A stretch of 32,479 nucleotides of DNA from Arcobacter sp. LA11 (GTDB lineage: Bacteria; Campylobacterota; Campylobacteria; Campylobacterales; Arcobacteraceae), in contig NZ_BDIR01000017.1 of NCBI RefSeq assembly GCF_001895145.1, positions 1-32,479 of the forward strand. The letters are read 5' to 3'. How positions within the stretch are numbered: the first letter of the stretch is position 1; the number at the start of each line of letters is the position of its first letter. The translations under genes were made by a program, and so were the position numbers. Positions 1 through 15,991 of the stretch are shown in pieces. Under the pieces are notes generated by a model. The model saw nothing but the letters and a program-made list of their open reading frames with translations, did not search any database and was not told the origin of the DNA.

Positions 1-322
<322 letters not shown>

Positions 323-338
323 TAGTTTAAAAAAATTA

Positions 339-363
339 AAAAGCTCTAAATTAGAGCTTTTTT
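339..363. terminator. Bidirectional terminator between leuB and the YciI-like gene
   Basis: AAAAGCTC and GAGCTTTT pair across TAAATTA. The stem has T-runs on both strands, so it can end transcription from leuB (+) and from the converging YciI-like gene (-), whose stop codon lies at the edge of the T-run. Confidence 0.8.
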
Positions 364-649
364 AATCTTTTGGTAGTAGTTTTACTGGAACGATTTGGAA
401 TTCATCCATATTCCAAACACCATTTGTTACATAAGGTTCATTTGATAACCACTCATTTATTTCATCATCATTTTCGAAATCTACATAAGCAGTAGAACCA
501 ACCATTTTATCTTCTTCTATTAGAGCTCCAACACTTATAATTTTACCATCAGCTATCATCTTTTTTGCACCAGTTATATGTGCTTCTCTAACTTCTAGTC
601 TTTTTTCTAAAGCACCTTCATTGTCATATGCGATTACTAAATATTGCAT
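362..649 (-). CDS. YciI-family protein
   Basis: This 95-residue protein resembles E. coli YciI along its length. It starts with a beta strand (MQYLVIAYD), followed by LEKRLEVREAHI with the conserved family histidine, a GSTAYVDFEN strand and an EPYVTNGVW segment near the end. The fold is a dimeric ferredoxin-like alpha-beta barrel. Enzymatic roles such as dehalogenase-like chemistry have been suggested for relatives, but no function is assigned here. The ATG start is preceded by a good AGGAG ribosome site. The gene is monocistronic between a terminator and an upstream palindrome that overlaps its likely -10 box. Confidence 0.85.
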   Translation of the reverse strand: MQYLVIAYDNEGALEKRLEVREAHITGAKKMIADGKIISVGALIEEDKMVGSTAYVDFENDDEINEWLSNEPYVTNGVWNMDEFQIVPVKLLPKD

Positions 650-674
650 GGAAACTCCTATTTATTTTGTTAAT

Positions 675-691
675 ATAGTATATCATACTAT
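675..691. promoter_or_regulatory. Palindrome over the probable promoter of the YciI-like gene
   Basis: ATAGTAT and ATACTAT form a perfect 7-bp inverted repeat around ATC. On the minus strand the element contains TATACT (677-682), a fair -10 box about 28 nt before the YciI-like start codon. The arrangement resembles an operator over a promoter. No regulator can be named, and AT-rich palindromes also arise by chance. Confidence 0.4.
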
Positions 692-711
692 GATAAAAAC
701 TATATGATAAA

Positions 712-1419
712 CTACTTAATAATTACTAAATCATTAAAATAAAAACCTTGCATATAATCACATGATAACTCTTGAACTAGTTTATAATCATTTTTAGTCT
801 CAATACCTTCTATAATAGATTTTTGTCCATTTAATTTTATAGTTTTTAACAAGCCTTTTAAATATTCTAGATAATTTTTATTATTTCGTATTTGTTTTAA
901 AAATGATTTATCAATTTTTATATATTTACTACGATTCATCAAATAAAAAGAAAACATCGAACCGTCCTGTGCAAAATCATCAAGAGCAGAATCTATTCCT
1001 TTTTTCATCAACCAAGAACTAAATTCATGCATGATTTCGGTACTTTTTTCATCATCACTACCATTTTCAGTTATCTCTACAACTATCTCGTCTTTATAAT
1101 AACTCAAGAAGTATTCCCAATAATCTTTTTGTTCTTTTGTATAAACAATATCTGCATCAAAGTTTAAAAAAAGTTTTTTATTCTCATTATAGTTTTGTAC
1201 TTGAAGTTTTTTATTTTTCTTTTCCAGTTCAAAAAAAAGTCTATTATTATGATGTAGTTTTCGGAAAATTTCTTCTGTATTTATTATATTCTGATCTAAT
1301 TCAAATTTTGACAATGCTTCGTATGCATATATTTCGTCTGTTTTAACATCTATAATAGGTTCATATTTTGTTTTGTATATTGCATTTTGTATTAAGTATT
1401 TAAATTCTAAAGTATTCAT
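712..1419 (-). CDS. Stand-alone EAL-domain protein, probable c-di-GMP phosphodiesterase
   Basis: The 235 residues are almost entirely one EAL domain, with no GGDEF, sensor or membrane segment. Residues expected at the active site are present: EAL at 34-36, the NFD asparagine at 86, ExxEN at 115-119, the DD pair at 147-148, the IKID lysine at 168, EGIE at 204-207 and the QGF glutamine at 224. Deviations are S-K after EAL in place of the usual L-x-R, and DDFA in place of DDFG in the dimerisation loop. An intact metal site argues for hydrolysis of the second messenger c-di-GMP, but a degenerate binding or effector role cannot be excluded. The ATG start lacks a clear Shine-Dalgarno sequence. A Fur-box-like palindrome lies 32-52 nt upstream. 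Confidence 0.85.
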   Translation of the reverse strand: MNTLEFKYLIQNAIYKTKYEPIIDVKTDEIYAYEALSKFELDQNIINTEEIFRKLHHNNRLFFELEKKNKKLQVQNYNENKKLFLNFDADIVYTKEQKDYWEYFLSYYKDEIVVEITENGSDDEKSTEIMHEFSSWLMKKGIDSALDDFAQDGSMFSFYLMNRSKYIKIDKSFLKQIRNNKNYLEYLKGLLKTIKLNGQKSIIEGIETKNDYKLVQELSCDYMQGFYFNDLVIIK

Positions 1420-1450
1420 AAAAAGATAATATCAAAATTAATCTTAATAT

Positions 1451-1471
1451 AATTAATAATGATTATTAATT
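1451..1471. promoter_or_regulatory. Fur/PerR-box-like perfect palindrome upstream of the EAL gene
   Basis: The arm AATTAATAAT, a central G and the complementary arm ATTATTAATT make a perfect 21-bp odd palindrome. It contains the adjoining hexamers AATAAT and GATTAT, the NATWAT unit that builds Fur-type boxes. It lies just after the stop of the membrane-protein gene and just before a plausible EAL promoter (TATTAT near 1426-1431, minus strand). It has the symmetry of an operator. The pure A/T sequence limits confidence. Confidence 0.4.
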
Positions 1472-1861
1472 TTAAATACTAAAATAATCTAAGGCTATTA
1501 AAAAAGTAATAGGATAAATAATTACATTCATATATCTAAAAAAGAAGTTCATCGGTATATTTGGCATTACTTCTTCAAGAGGTATATCATTAGACATTTT
1601 TGTCATAATATTAATTTTAAATGCAATATCTAAAAACTTTATGCCTACGATACTTAACAAAAGAAAAGAATTGTTTTGTAGATAAATAGTTAAAAAAATT
1701 GCATAAATAAAACTTGCATTTAGTAAAAAGAAAAGAAGTATATTTGTTCTGTAAATAGAGTAGTTATTTGATAATAAACCATACAAGGTTTCAGATTTCT
1801 GCCAATTTGACTCAAAAAGTTCTATAGCAACAAAAATAAAAAATAGAGAAATTATATCCAT
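1472..1861 (-). CDS. Small multi-pass membrane protein of unknown function
   Basis: I do not recognise this 129-residue protein. Hydrophobic stretches at about residues 2-15, 40-62, 65-82 and 107-126 suggest three or four membrane spans. The middle loop (about 84-104) is polar, with the string EEVMPNIP. It starts with ATG only nine bases beyond the hairpin that follows rpoC, and no Shine-Dalgarno sequence is visible. It may therefore be read at a low level from rpoC read-through or as a leaderless message. Long open frame, hydrophobic periodicity and position between two genes on the same strand support it being real. No function can be inferred. Confidence 0.65.
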   Translation of the reverse strand: MDIISLFFIFVAIELFESNWQKSETLYGLLSNNYSIYRTNILLFFLLNASFIYAIFLTIYLQNNSFLLLSIVGIKFLDIAFKINIMTKMSNDIPLEEVMPNIPMNFFFRYMNVIIYPITFLIALDYFSI

Positions 1862-1869
1862 AGGTTTTG

Positions 1870-1894
1870 AATATTAGGGCAAAGCCCTAATATT
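1870..1894 (-). terminator. Hairpin directly after the rpoC stop codon
   Basis: Perfect 11-bp inverted repeat, AATATTAGGGC and GCCCTAATATT with a 3-nt loop, starting at the base after the rpoC stop. On the transcribed strand no U-run follows. It may be a weak terminator, a processing site or a 3'-end-stabilising structure. The next gene starts only nine bases after it. Confidence 0.6.
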
Positions 1895-10589
<8,695 letters not shown>

Positions 10590-10620
10590 TTACTTTTAGC
10601 TTTGTATATAAAGCGCAAAA

Positions 10621-10681
10621 GCATCCTTAAAGGATAGGGTTAAAATTTGTTCTAAATTCTAACCTTAGCCTTCAAAGATGC
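10621..10681 (-). promoter_or_regulatory. Long RNA stem in the rplL-rpoB gap (processing or attenuation element)
   Basis: Two 27-nt arms (10621-10647 and 10655-10681) flank a 7-nt loop. In the transcribed (minus) direction they give 22 Watson-Crick pairs, three G-U pairs and two mismatches. The wobbles would be A-C clashes on the other strand, so the structure looks maintained as RNA. E. coli has an attenuator and an RNase III site in the same gap, which suggests a similar role. Confidence 0.6.
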
Positions 10682-10688
10682 TAATCTT

Positions 10689-10713
10689 TATACAGGGCAT
10701 TACGCCCTGTATA
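10689..10713 (-). promoter_or_regulatory. Hairpin after rplL
   Basis: TATACAGGGC and GCCCTGTATA form a perfect 10-bp stem with a 5-nt loop, 24 nt after the rplL stop. Only three A residues follow, with no U-run, so a simple intrinsic terminator is unlikely. It may mark the 3' end of the rplJL part of the message or attenuate transcription into rpoB. Confidence 0.6.
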
Positions 10714-10737
10714 ACGGGTATAATTACGAGTTGGTAA

Positions 10738-11109
10738 TTATTTTAATTCTACAGATGCTCCAGCACCTTCTAATTCAGCTTTTGCAGCTTCAGCGTCTTC
10801 TTTAGAAACACCTTCTTTAACTACTGCACCAGCTTCTTCTGCCATTGCTTTAGCTTCTTTTAATCCAAGACCAGTTAATGCTCTAATTACTTTAATAACA
10901 TTAATCTTCTTAGCTCCAGCGTCATTGATAACAACGTTGAATTCAGTTTGCTCTTCTGCAGCCTCTGCTACAGCACCAGCAGCACCAGCTACAGCAACAG
11001 GCTGTGCAGATACTCCAAATTTTTCTTCAAATTCTTTTACTAATTCTGATAATTCAAGTACAGATAAACCAGAGATATATTCTAATACGTCTTCTTTAGA
11101 AATTGCCAT
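10738..11109 (-). CDS. rplL: Ribosomal protein L7/L12
   Basis: This 123-residue acidic protein forms the ribosomal stalk, several copies bound to L10, and recruits translation factors. The N-terminal dimerisation helix is [20 protein letters not shown]. An Ala-rich hinge follows (about residues 37-52). The C-terminal domain carries the signature [21 protein letters not shown], which contacts EF-Tu and EF-G. Length is standard. An AAGGA site precedes the ATG. It lies 50 nt after rplJ and forms the usual L10 operon pair with it. Confidence 0.97.
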   Translation of the reverse strand: MAISKEDVLEYISGLSVLELSELVKEFEEKFGVSAQPVAVAGAAGAVAEAAEEQTEFNVVINDAGAKKINVIKVIRALTGLGLKEAKAMAEEAGAVVKEGVSKEDAEAAKAELEGAGASVELK

Positions 11110-11159
11110 TTCATTTTTCCTTATTATTTTTTATTTATAATTTATTAATTGCTTATGTA

Positions 11160-11648
11160 TTAAGCAGCCTCTTCTTCTTTTTTCTTTCTAAGTGCATCAA
11201 GACCAACTGTAAAGTTAGTAAGAGGAGCCATCCAAGTAGCAGCAAGCATACCAAGAAGTTCATCTCTAGATGGTAATTTAGCGAATGCATTAACAGTTGC
11301 AAGATCAGCAATTTTACCTTCGATAACACCTGATTTGATTTCAAATTTATCTTTCATTGAAGTTGCAAAAGTATCAGCAACTTTACAAGCAGAAATTTGA
11401 TCTTCAGACCATAAGAAAATATTAGTTCCAGATAACTCAATATCACCTAATTCAGCATTTTTTACAGCAACTGTAACTAATGTATTTTTAGCAACTTGAA
11501 CTTTAGTACCATTTTCTCTAGCATCATTTCTTAAAGTTTCTAACTCTTTATGAGAAAGACCTTTATAATCACAAACTACGATAGCTTGAGATTCTTTGAA
11601 CTCAGAAGTTAAAAAATCAATAACTTCAGATTTTTGTTGTTTAGTCAT
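11160..11648 (-). CDS. rplJ: Ribosomal protein L10
   Basis: The 162-residue stalk base protein anchors L7/L12 to 23S rRNA. The N-terminal half has the family pattern KSEVIDFLTSEFKESQAIVV followed by DYKGLSH and a VAKNTLV strand. The C-terminal helix ends in KKKEEEAA and would bind L12 dimers. The ATG has a good AAAGGAG site eight bases upstream. Directly upstream lies an RNA fold of the L10-leader type, which implies feedback control by L10 (or L10-L12) on its own message. Confidence 0.96.
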   Translation of the reverse strand: MTKQQKSEVIDFLTSEFKESQAIVVCDYKGLSHKELETLRNDARENGTKVQVAKNTLVTVAVKNAELGDIELSGTNIFLWSEDQISACKVADTFATSMKDKFEIKSGVIEGKIADLATVNAFAKLPSRDELLGMLAATWMAPLTNFTVGLDALRKKKEEEAA

Positions 11649-11667
11649 TTATAATTCTCCTTTCAAA

Positions 11668-11731
11668 ACATCCAACTTCAGCAGGTTTTACAAAATACAG
11701 GAGTAAGTATTTTACCGGCTATCTTCAGTTT
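11668..11731 (-). promoter_or_regulatory. Ribosomal protein L10 leader (autoregulatory mRNA element)
   Basis: On the minus strand the leader reads GAAGATAGCCGGT, then a perfect hairpin AAAATAC/GTATTTT (arms 11692-11698 and 11707-11713), then ACCTGCTGAAGTTGG. GCCGGT and ACCTGC can pair with one mismatch as the outer stem. This is the layout of the L10-binding leader known upstream of rplJ in many bacteria, with paired stems flanked by conserved GAAG-type bulges. The element ends about 20 nt before the rplJ start. A possible internal -10 (TATACT, 11759-11764) lies upstream. Confidence 0.7.
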
Positions 11732-11796
11732 TTAGTGTAGTGCTTTGAATAACACTCAAGTATAAAGACTAAAATCTTCACTATTGAATGTTAATC

Positions 11797-11818
11797 AAAT
11801 AAGGGAAGTCCCTTATTT
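11797..11818 (-). promoter_or_regulatory. Hairpin two bases after the rplA stop
   Basis: AAATAAGGGA and TCCCTTATTT pair around a very small loop, starting two bases beyond the rplA stop. The following bases (TTTGATTAAC) hold no proper U-run. It may protect the 3' end of an rplKA message or slow polymerase ahead of the L10 leader. Confidence 0.55.
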
Positions 11819-11820
11819 AA

Positions 11821-12519
11821 TTATTTAATATCCATTAATTCTAATACATCCATGTTTATTGATGGAGACATAGTTAATGAAATTGCTGCATTAGTATAGT
11901 ATCTACCTTTTGCAGACGATGGTTTTGCTTTATTAATTGCTTGGATAAATGCTTCAACATTTTCTTTGATTGCTTCTTCAGAAAAAGAAACCTTACCAAC
12001 TGCTGCTTGCATATTACCTTTTTTATCAACTCTATATGAAACTTGACCACCTTTAGCATCATTAACTGCTTTAGTTACGTCCATAGTTACAGTTCCAACT
12101 TTAGGGTTTGGCATTAAACCTTTTGGTCCTAAGATTCTTCCTAGTTTACCTACTAATCCCATACAATCTGGAGTTGCAATTAAAACATCAAAATCAATGT
12201 TTCCAGCTTGTACTGTTTCTACTAAATCATCATTACCAACAATATCAGCACCTGCTGCTTTTGCTTCATCAACTTTTGCACCCTTAGCAAATACTGCAAC
12301 TCTTACAGTTTTACCAGTACCATGAGGAAGTACAACTGCACCTCTAATCATTTGATCTGCATGTCTTGGGTCAACATTTAAGTTTAATGCAACTTCTACT
12401 GATTCATCAAACTTTGCTGAACTTAAACCTTTTACTGTTGTACAAGCTTCAGCTAAAGAGTAATCTCTCTCTTCAATTTTTTCTGATAATGCTTTATATC
12501 TTTTTGAAATTTTTGCCAT
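11821..12519 (-). CDS. rplA: Ribosomal protein L1
   Basis: The 232-residue protein binds helix 77 of 23S rRNA and forms the L1 stalk beside the E site. Recognised by [11 protein letters not shown] at the start, [21 protein letters not shown], the LMGP-type loop [19 protein letters not shown] and the closing [13 protein letters not shown] place the start at the ATG at 12519, which has a GGAG site and gives the normal length. A further ATG 13 codons upstream would add a lysine-rich leader not seen in the family. It follows rplK by 77 nt. L1 often represses its own operon, but I cannot identify a definite L1 site. Confidence 0.96.
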   Translation of the reverse strand: MAKISKRYKALSEKIEERDYSLAEACTTVKGLSSAKFDESVEVALNLNVDPRHADQMIRGAVVLPHGTGKTVRVAVFAKGAKVDEAKAAGADIVGNDDLVETVQAGNIDFDVLIATPDCMGLVGKLGRILGPKGLMPNPKVGTVTMDVTKAVNDAKGGQVSYRVDKKGNMQAAVGKVSFSEEAIKENVEAFIQAINKAKPSSAKGRYYTNAAISLTMSPSINMDVLELMDIK

Positions 12520-12548
12520 TTTATTCTCCGCAATTTTTATTTTTTTTG

Positions 12549-12575
12549 CTACCGCCATTTAAAGCCTGGTGGTAG
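12549..12575 (-). other. Weak hairpin in the rplK-rplA gap
   Basis: CTACCGCCA (12549-12557) can pair with TGGTGGTAG (12567-12575) over nine positions with one non-Watson-Crick pair. On the message the odd position is an A-C mismatch. It lies 30 nt upstream of the rplA start and is followed by an A-rich run. It may influence rplA translation; the support is structural only. Confidence 0.35.
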
Positions 12576-12596
12576 GGCTAGATATCCCTTAGAATC

Positions 12597-13022
12597 TTAT
12601 AATTCTGCGTCAATTCCCATTGATCTTGCTGAACCAGCAACAATTTTTGCAGCTTGTTCTTTATCGTTAGTATTTAAATCTGAGATTTTCATATCAACAA
12701 TTTCTAAAATTTGATCTTTAGTTAATTTTCCAACTTTGTTTTTAAGTGGATTATCTGAACCTTTTTTAACTCCAGAAACTTTTTTAATTAAGTCTGTCAT
12801 TGGTGGTTGCTTTAATACAAATGTAAAACTTTTATCTGAATAAACAGAGATTTCTACAGGAATAGTAAAACCTGCTTTATCTTTAGTTTTTTCATTGAAT
12901 GCTTTACAGAATTCCATAATGTTAATACCTCTTTGTCCTAATGCAGGACCAACAGGTGGTGATGGATTCGCTGCGCCAGCAGGAATTTGAAGTTTTAAAA
13001 TACCTTCTACTTTTTTAGCCAT
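12597..13022 (-). CDS. rplK: Ribosomal protein L11
   Basis: The 141 residues match the usual L11 length. The proline-rich N-terminal motif [20 protein letters not shown] and the following [15 protein letters not shown] are diagnostic. The C-terminal RNA-binding part ends in [14 protein letters not shown]11 binds the GTPase-associated centre of 23S rRNA and is needed for factor function and for sensing stalled ribosomes. The ATG has an AAAGGAAG site. It starts after a large inverted repeat in the gap to nusG, a position where an rplKA leader would lie. Confidence 0.97.
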   Translation of the reverse strand: MAKKVEGILKLQIPAGAANPSPPVGPALGQRGINIMEFCKAFNEKTKDKAGFTIPVEISVYSDKSFTFVLKQPPMTDLIKKVSGVKKGSDNPLKNKVGKLTKDQILEIVDMKISDLNTNDKEQAAKIVAGSARSMGIDAEL

Positions 13023-13061
13023 CGTGCTTCCTTTTAAATTTTTATTGTTTTTTTAATGATT

Positions 13062-13116
13062 TAGACATTAGGCAAGAAAACTATATAAGAAGCTAAGTTT
13101 TATTGCCTAATGTCTA
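13062..13116 (-). promoter_or_regulatory. Large inverted repeat between nusG and rplK
   Basis: TAGACATTAGGCAA and TTGCCTAATGTCTA form a perfect 14-bp stem (13062-13075 and 13103-13116). Inner AAAAC and GTTTT extend it after a small bulge. It begins ten bases after the nusG stop. The downstream side is A-rich with no U-run on the message, so processing, 3'-end protection or an L1-type operator are more likely than termination. Confidence 0.6.
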
Positions 13117-13126
13117 GTCTAGTTTT

Positions 13127-13654
13127 TTAAACTACTCTTTCTACTTGAGTATAAGTTATTTCAACTGGAGTATTTCTTCCAAAAATTGAAACATTTAATT
13201 TTAATATTCCTGATGCCATGTCAAAGTCTTCAACAACACCATTAAAGTTAGCAAATGGGCCTTCATTAATTCTAACCATTTCACCTTCATCAAATGAAAT
13301 TTTTGGTTTAGCTGCTGCTCTATTTTGAACCTTATCTAAAATCGAATCAATATCTTTTTTTGATAATGGAGTTGGTTTTTTAGATTCACCAATAAATCTT
13401 CCAACTTTTGGCATTGATTGAATTCTATGCCATAAAGCAGTATCTAAATCAATTTCTGCAAAAGCATAAGCTGGGTATAAAGGTCTTTCAACGATTGTTT
13501 TAGCACCTTTTTTTACTTCAATTAAATCCTCAGTAGGAACTAAAACTTGTGAAATTCTTCCATCAGCCATTTCATCAGCTAATCGCTCTAGTGCTCTTTT
13601 TACAGTTAATTCACTTCCAGAGTGAGTTTGTATTGCATACCATTGTTGTGACAT
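13127..13654 (-). CDS. nusG: Transcription elongation/antitermination factor NusG
   Basis: The 175-residue protein binds the beta' clamp, suppresses pausing and links RNA polymerase to Rho or the ribosome. The NGN domain begins QQWYAIQTHSGSELTVKRAL and includes YPAYAFAEI and VGRFIGE. The C-terminal KOW domain is seen in GEMVRINEGPFANFNGVVEDF (about residues 120-140). Length is slightly below the 181 of E. coli. The start ATG has an AAGGAA site. It lies nine bases after secE, the classical secE-nusG pair. Confidence 0.96.
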   Translation of the reverse strand: MSQQWYAIQTHSGSELTVKRALERLADEMADGRISQVLVPTEDLIEVKKGAKTIVERPLYPAYAFAEIDLDTALWHRIQSMPKVGRFIGESKKPTPLSKKDIDSILDKVQNRAAAKPKISFDEGEMVRINEGPFANFNGVVEDFDMASGILKLNVSIFGRNTPVEITYTQVERVV

Positions 13655-13663
13655 TAAATTTCC

Positions 13664-13846
13664 TTAGTTCATTACAGCTGATAAGCTTAAAGACATGATT
13701 GCATCAATTAACGCTAAAAATAGTGATATAACAGTTACAACAACAAATACAGAAAGATACGCAGATCTTATTTGTTCTTTAATAGGGAAAATTACTTTAA
13801 ATAGTTCTTCTTTAGCATTTTTATAATATATTTTAAATTTGTTCAC
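13664..13846 (-). CDS. secE: Preprotein translocase subunit SecE
   Basis: Short SecE of the single-span type, about 60 residues. An amphipathic N-terminal helix (KFKIYYKNAKEELFKVIFP) is followed by KEQIRSAY and one transmembrane segment (about residues 31-55). SecE clamps SecY in the inner-membrane export channel. I chose the GTG at 13846 (MNKFKIYY) because GGAG lies six bases before it. The TTG four codons upstream overlaps that ribosome site. It lies between tRNA-Trp and nusG. Confidence 0.9.
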   Translation of the reverse strand: MNKFKIYYKNAKEELFKVIFPIKEQIRSAYLSVFVVVTVISLFLALIDAIMSLSLSAVMN

Positions 13847-13918
13847 AATCGACTCCAAAAATTCTTAAGCTTATAAATTCTTTTAAAAAAAGTCTTGACT
13901 GCTTTTAAAAAAATTTAG

Positions 13919-13994
13919 TGGCAGGCCAGGAGGGACTCGAACCCCCAACCATCGGATTTGGAATCCGGCGCTCTACCATTGGAGCTACTGACCT
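13919..13994 (-). tRNA. tRNA-Trp (anticodon CCA)
   Basis: A full cloverleaf reads on the minus strand. The acceptor AGGTCAG/CTGGCCT has one G-U pair, the anticodon loop is TTCCAAA, the T loop is TTCGAGT, G is at position 73 as expected for tryptophan, and CCA is encoded. The anticodon stem has a C-A mismatch at 27-43. It lies between rpmG and secE and is probably cut from their transcript. Confidence 0.95.
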
Positions 13995-14023
13995 AGGTTG
14001 GTTATAAAGAGAAAGTTAAAGTC

Positions 14024-14194
14024 TTATGACTTTAACTTAACTTCTTTATGAATTGTGTGTTTTTTTAATCTTGGACTATATTTTTTAATCGCCATTTTCT
14101 CAGTATGAGTTTTTGGGTTTTTGTAAGTAGTGTAGTTAATATCACCACACTCCTCACATTTTAGTCCGATTTTGATGCTTACTCCGTTACCCAT
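14024..14194 (-). CDS. rpmG: Ribosomal protein L33
   Basis: The frame encodes 56 residues, [20 protein letters not shown] and onward, ending in HKEVKLKS. L33 is a small 50S protein near the E site. The first zinc-binding pair CEEC (residues 13 and 16) is present. The second pair, CPxC in the zinc-binding form, reads KYSPRLKKH here and has no cysteine, so a complete four-cysteine zinc site is absent. It starts nine bases downstream of the tuf stop and precedes tRNA-Trp, the standard tuf-rpmG-trnW-secE-nusG order. Confidence 0.93.
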   Translation of the reverse strand: MGNGVSIKIGLKCEECGDINYTTYKNPKTHTEKMAIKKYSPRLKKHTIHKEVKLKS

Positions 14195-14203
14195 AAGTTA
14201 TCC

Positions 14204-15412
14204 TTACGCAATTACTTCTGCAACAACTCCAGCACCAACTGTTCTACCACCTTCTCTAATAGCGAACTTAGTTCCCTTTTCAAGAGCGATTGGAGCAACT
14301 AGTTTAACAGTCATTTCAACATTGTCACCAGGCATAACCATTTCAGTTCCCTCTGGTAAAGTACAAGAACCAGTAACATCAGTAGTTCTTACGTAAAATT
14401 GTGGTCTGTATCCTGAGAAGAATGGAGTGTGTCTACCACCTTCCTCTTTAGAAAGGATATATACTTCACATCTGAATTCAGTGTGTGGAGTAATTGTACC
14501 TGGCTTAATAAGAACTTGTCCTCTTTGAACTTCTTCTTTTTTAACACCTCTTAATAAGATACCACAGTTATCACCTGCTTCACCTTGATCCATTTCTTTT
14601 CTAAACATTTCAACACCAGTAACAGTTGTAGTCATAGTATCTTTCATACCTACGATTTCAATCTCTTCACCAACTTTGATTGTTCCTTTTTCAATTCTAC
14701 CAGTAACAACAGTACCTCTTCCTGAGATAGAGAATACATCTTCTACAGGCATTAAGAAATCTTGCTCAGTATCTCTAACTGGAGTTGGAATATATGCATC
14801 AACTTCAGCCATTAATGTATAAATTTTTTCTGACCACTCACCAGCTGTACCAGCTTTTGCTTCTTCTAATGCTTGGAATGCAGAACCAGCAACGATTGGA
14901 GTATCATCACCTGGGAAGTCATACTCAGAAAGTAATTCTCTTACTTCCATTTCAACTAATTCTAACATTTCTTCTTTATCTTCATCATCTAATTGATCTT
15001 CTTTGTTTAAGAATACAACGATGTATGGAACACCTACTTGCTTAGATAATAAGATATGCTCTCTAGTTTGAGCCATAGGTCCATCTGTTGAAGCAATAAC
15101 TAAAATAGCACCATCCATTTGAGCAGCACCAGTAATCATATTTTTAACGTAATCGGCGTGACCTGGACAATCTACGTGAGCGTAGTGTCTAGTTTCTGTT
15201 TCATACTCAACGTGAGAAGTAGCAATTGTAATTCCTCTTTCTCTTTCTTCTGGAGCATTATCAATTTGATCATAATCCATAGTAGCTTGACCATTTTTAA
15301 GCCCTAAACACATTGTGATTGCAGCTGTTAATGTAGTTTTACCATGGTCAACGTGACCAATAGTACCAATATTTACGTGCGGTTTACTTCGCTCGAATTT
15401 TTCTTTTGCCAT
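14204..15412 (-). CDS. tuf: Elongation factor Tu
   Basis: This 402-residue GTPase brings aminoacyl-tRNA to the ribosome. The P-loop is GHVDHGKT (19-26), switch II is DCPGH (81-85), and the guanine-specificity motif is NKED (near 136). Domains 2 and 3 follow, with [13 protein letters not shown] and [11 protein letters not shown] at the end. The start is the ATG at 15412 ([14 protein letters not shown]) with an AAGGGG site. The frame stays open 19 codons further up, but that part is leader with the tuf hairpin. Only one tuf is visible here. Confidence 0.98.
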   Translation of the reverse strand: MAKEKFERSKPHVNIGTIGHVDHGKTTLTAAITMCLGLKNGQATMDYDQIDNAPEERERGITIATSHVEYETETRHYAHVDCPGHADYVKNMITGAAQMDGAILVIASTDGPMAQTREHILLSKQVGVPYIVVFLNKEDQLDDEDKEEMLELVEMEVRELLSEYDFPGDDTPIVAGSAFQALEEAKAGTAGEWSEKIYTLMAEVDAYIPTPVRDTEQDFLMPVEDVFSISGRGTVVTGRIEKGTIKVGEEIEIVGMKDTMTTTVTGVEMFRKEMDQGEAGDNCGILLRGVKKEEVQRGQVLIKPGTITPHTEFRCEVYILSKEEGGRHTPFFSGYRPQFYVRTTDVTGSCTLPEGTEMVMPGDNVEMTVKLVAPIALEKGTKFAIREGGRTVGAGVVAEVIA

Positions 15413-15447
15413 AAAAATCCCCTTAAAAAATTTTGTTTTGGTTATTG

Positions 15448-15489
15448 CCCTCTGAGTAGATAAGCCCATTGGCTTCTCTATTCAGAGGG
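15448..15489 (-). promoter_or_regulatory. Hairpin in the tuf leader
   Basis: CCCTCTGA (15448-15455) pairs with TCAGAGGG (15482-15489), and inner AAGCC/GGCTT (15462-15466 and 15471-15475) continues the stem past an internal loop. It lies 36 nt upstream of the tuf start and is followed by an A-rich stretch, not a U-run. It may stabilise the message or mark the cut between tRNA-Gly and tuf. Confidence 0.5.
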
Positions 15490-15505
15490 GGGTTTGTTTA
15501 ATAAA

Positions 15506-15511
15506 ATTGTA
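15506..15511 (-). promoter_or_regulatory. Possible internal promoter of tuf (-10 TACAAT)
   Basis: On the minus strand TGTACAAT follows repeated T-runs, the pattern of Campylobacterota sigma-70 promoters. It lies about 95 nt before the tuf start codon and would begin the message just ahead of the leader hairpin. The call is tentative because the region is very AT-rich. Confidence 0.4.
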
Positions 15512-15659
15512 CAAAAAAATAGCATATATTTTTTCGTGGATTGGTATTTTACTTAAAAAATACTAAAAAAAACATTAAAGGGAGTTATTTTGTATAAAAT
15601 TAGGAGTTATAAATAAATTTGCGTTATAACCCAGCTCCCAGTAATCAATAAATAAAAAA

Positions 15660-15736
<77 letters not shown>

Positions 15737-15747
15737 ACGCATTTAAA

Positions 15748-15832
15748 TGGTGGTGAGAGAAGGATTTGAACCTTCGAAGCCTAAGGCGGCGGATTTACAA
15801 TCCGCAGGATTTGACCACTCTCCAACCTCACC
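15748..15832 (-). tRNA. tRNA-Tyr (anticodon GTA)
   Basis: An 85-nt class II tRNA with the long variable arm. The anticodon loop is TTGTAAA between GCGGA and TCCGC, the T arm is GAAGG/CCTTC, A is at 73 and CCA is encoded. It lies 11 nt upstream of tRNA-Gly. Confidence 0.96.
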
Positions 15833-15898
15833 GTTGAAAAATTATTGTTCTGGTCAAGCGCTGATCTTTTTAAGATTACGCACGACATTAATAAAATA

Positions 15899-15975
15899 TG
15901 GAGCTGATGAAGGGAGTTGAACCCCCGACCTGCTGATTACAAATCAGCTGCTCTAGCCAACTGAGCTACATCAGC
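15899..15975 (-). tRNA. tRNA-Thr (anticodon TGT)
   Basis: The acceptor GCTGATG/CATCAGC is perfect and the anticodon loop is TTTGTAA. The discriminator is T73, where E. coli threonine tRNAs carry A. CCA is encoded. It lies between tRNA-Phe and tRNA-Tyr in the tRNA-tuf cluster. Confidence 0.95.
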
Positions 15976-15991
15976 GTCCGTACAATTTAAG

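Noticed and set aside
15413-15469. A 19-codon extension of EF-Tu
   Set aside because: It lies in the leader with the tuf hairpin. [14 protein letters not shown] at 15412 is the universal start type and has AAGGGG upstream.
15529-15570. GTATTTT/AAAATAC hairpin between tRNA-Gly and tuf as a terminator
   Set aside because: The stem is short and purely A/T apart from its end pairs, and lacks a following T-run on the minus strand. Such pairs are expected by chance here.
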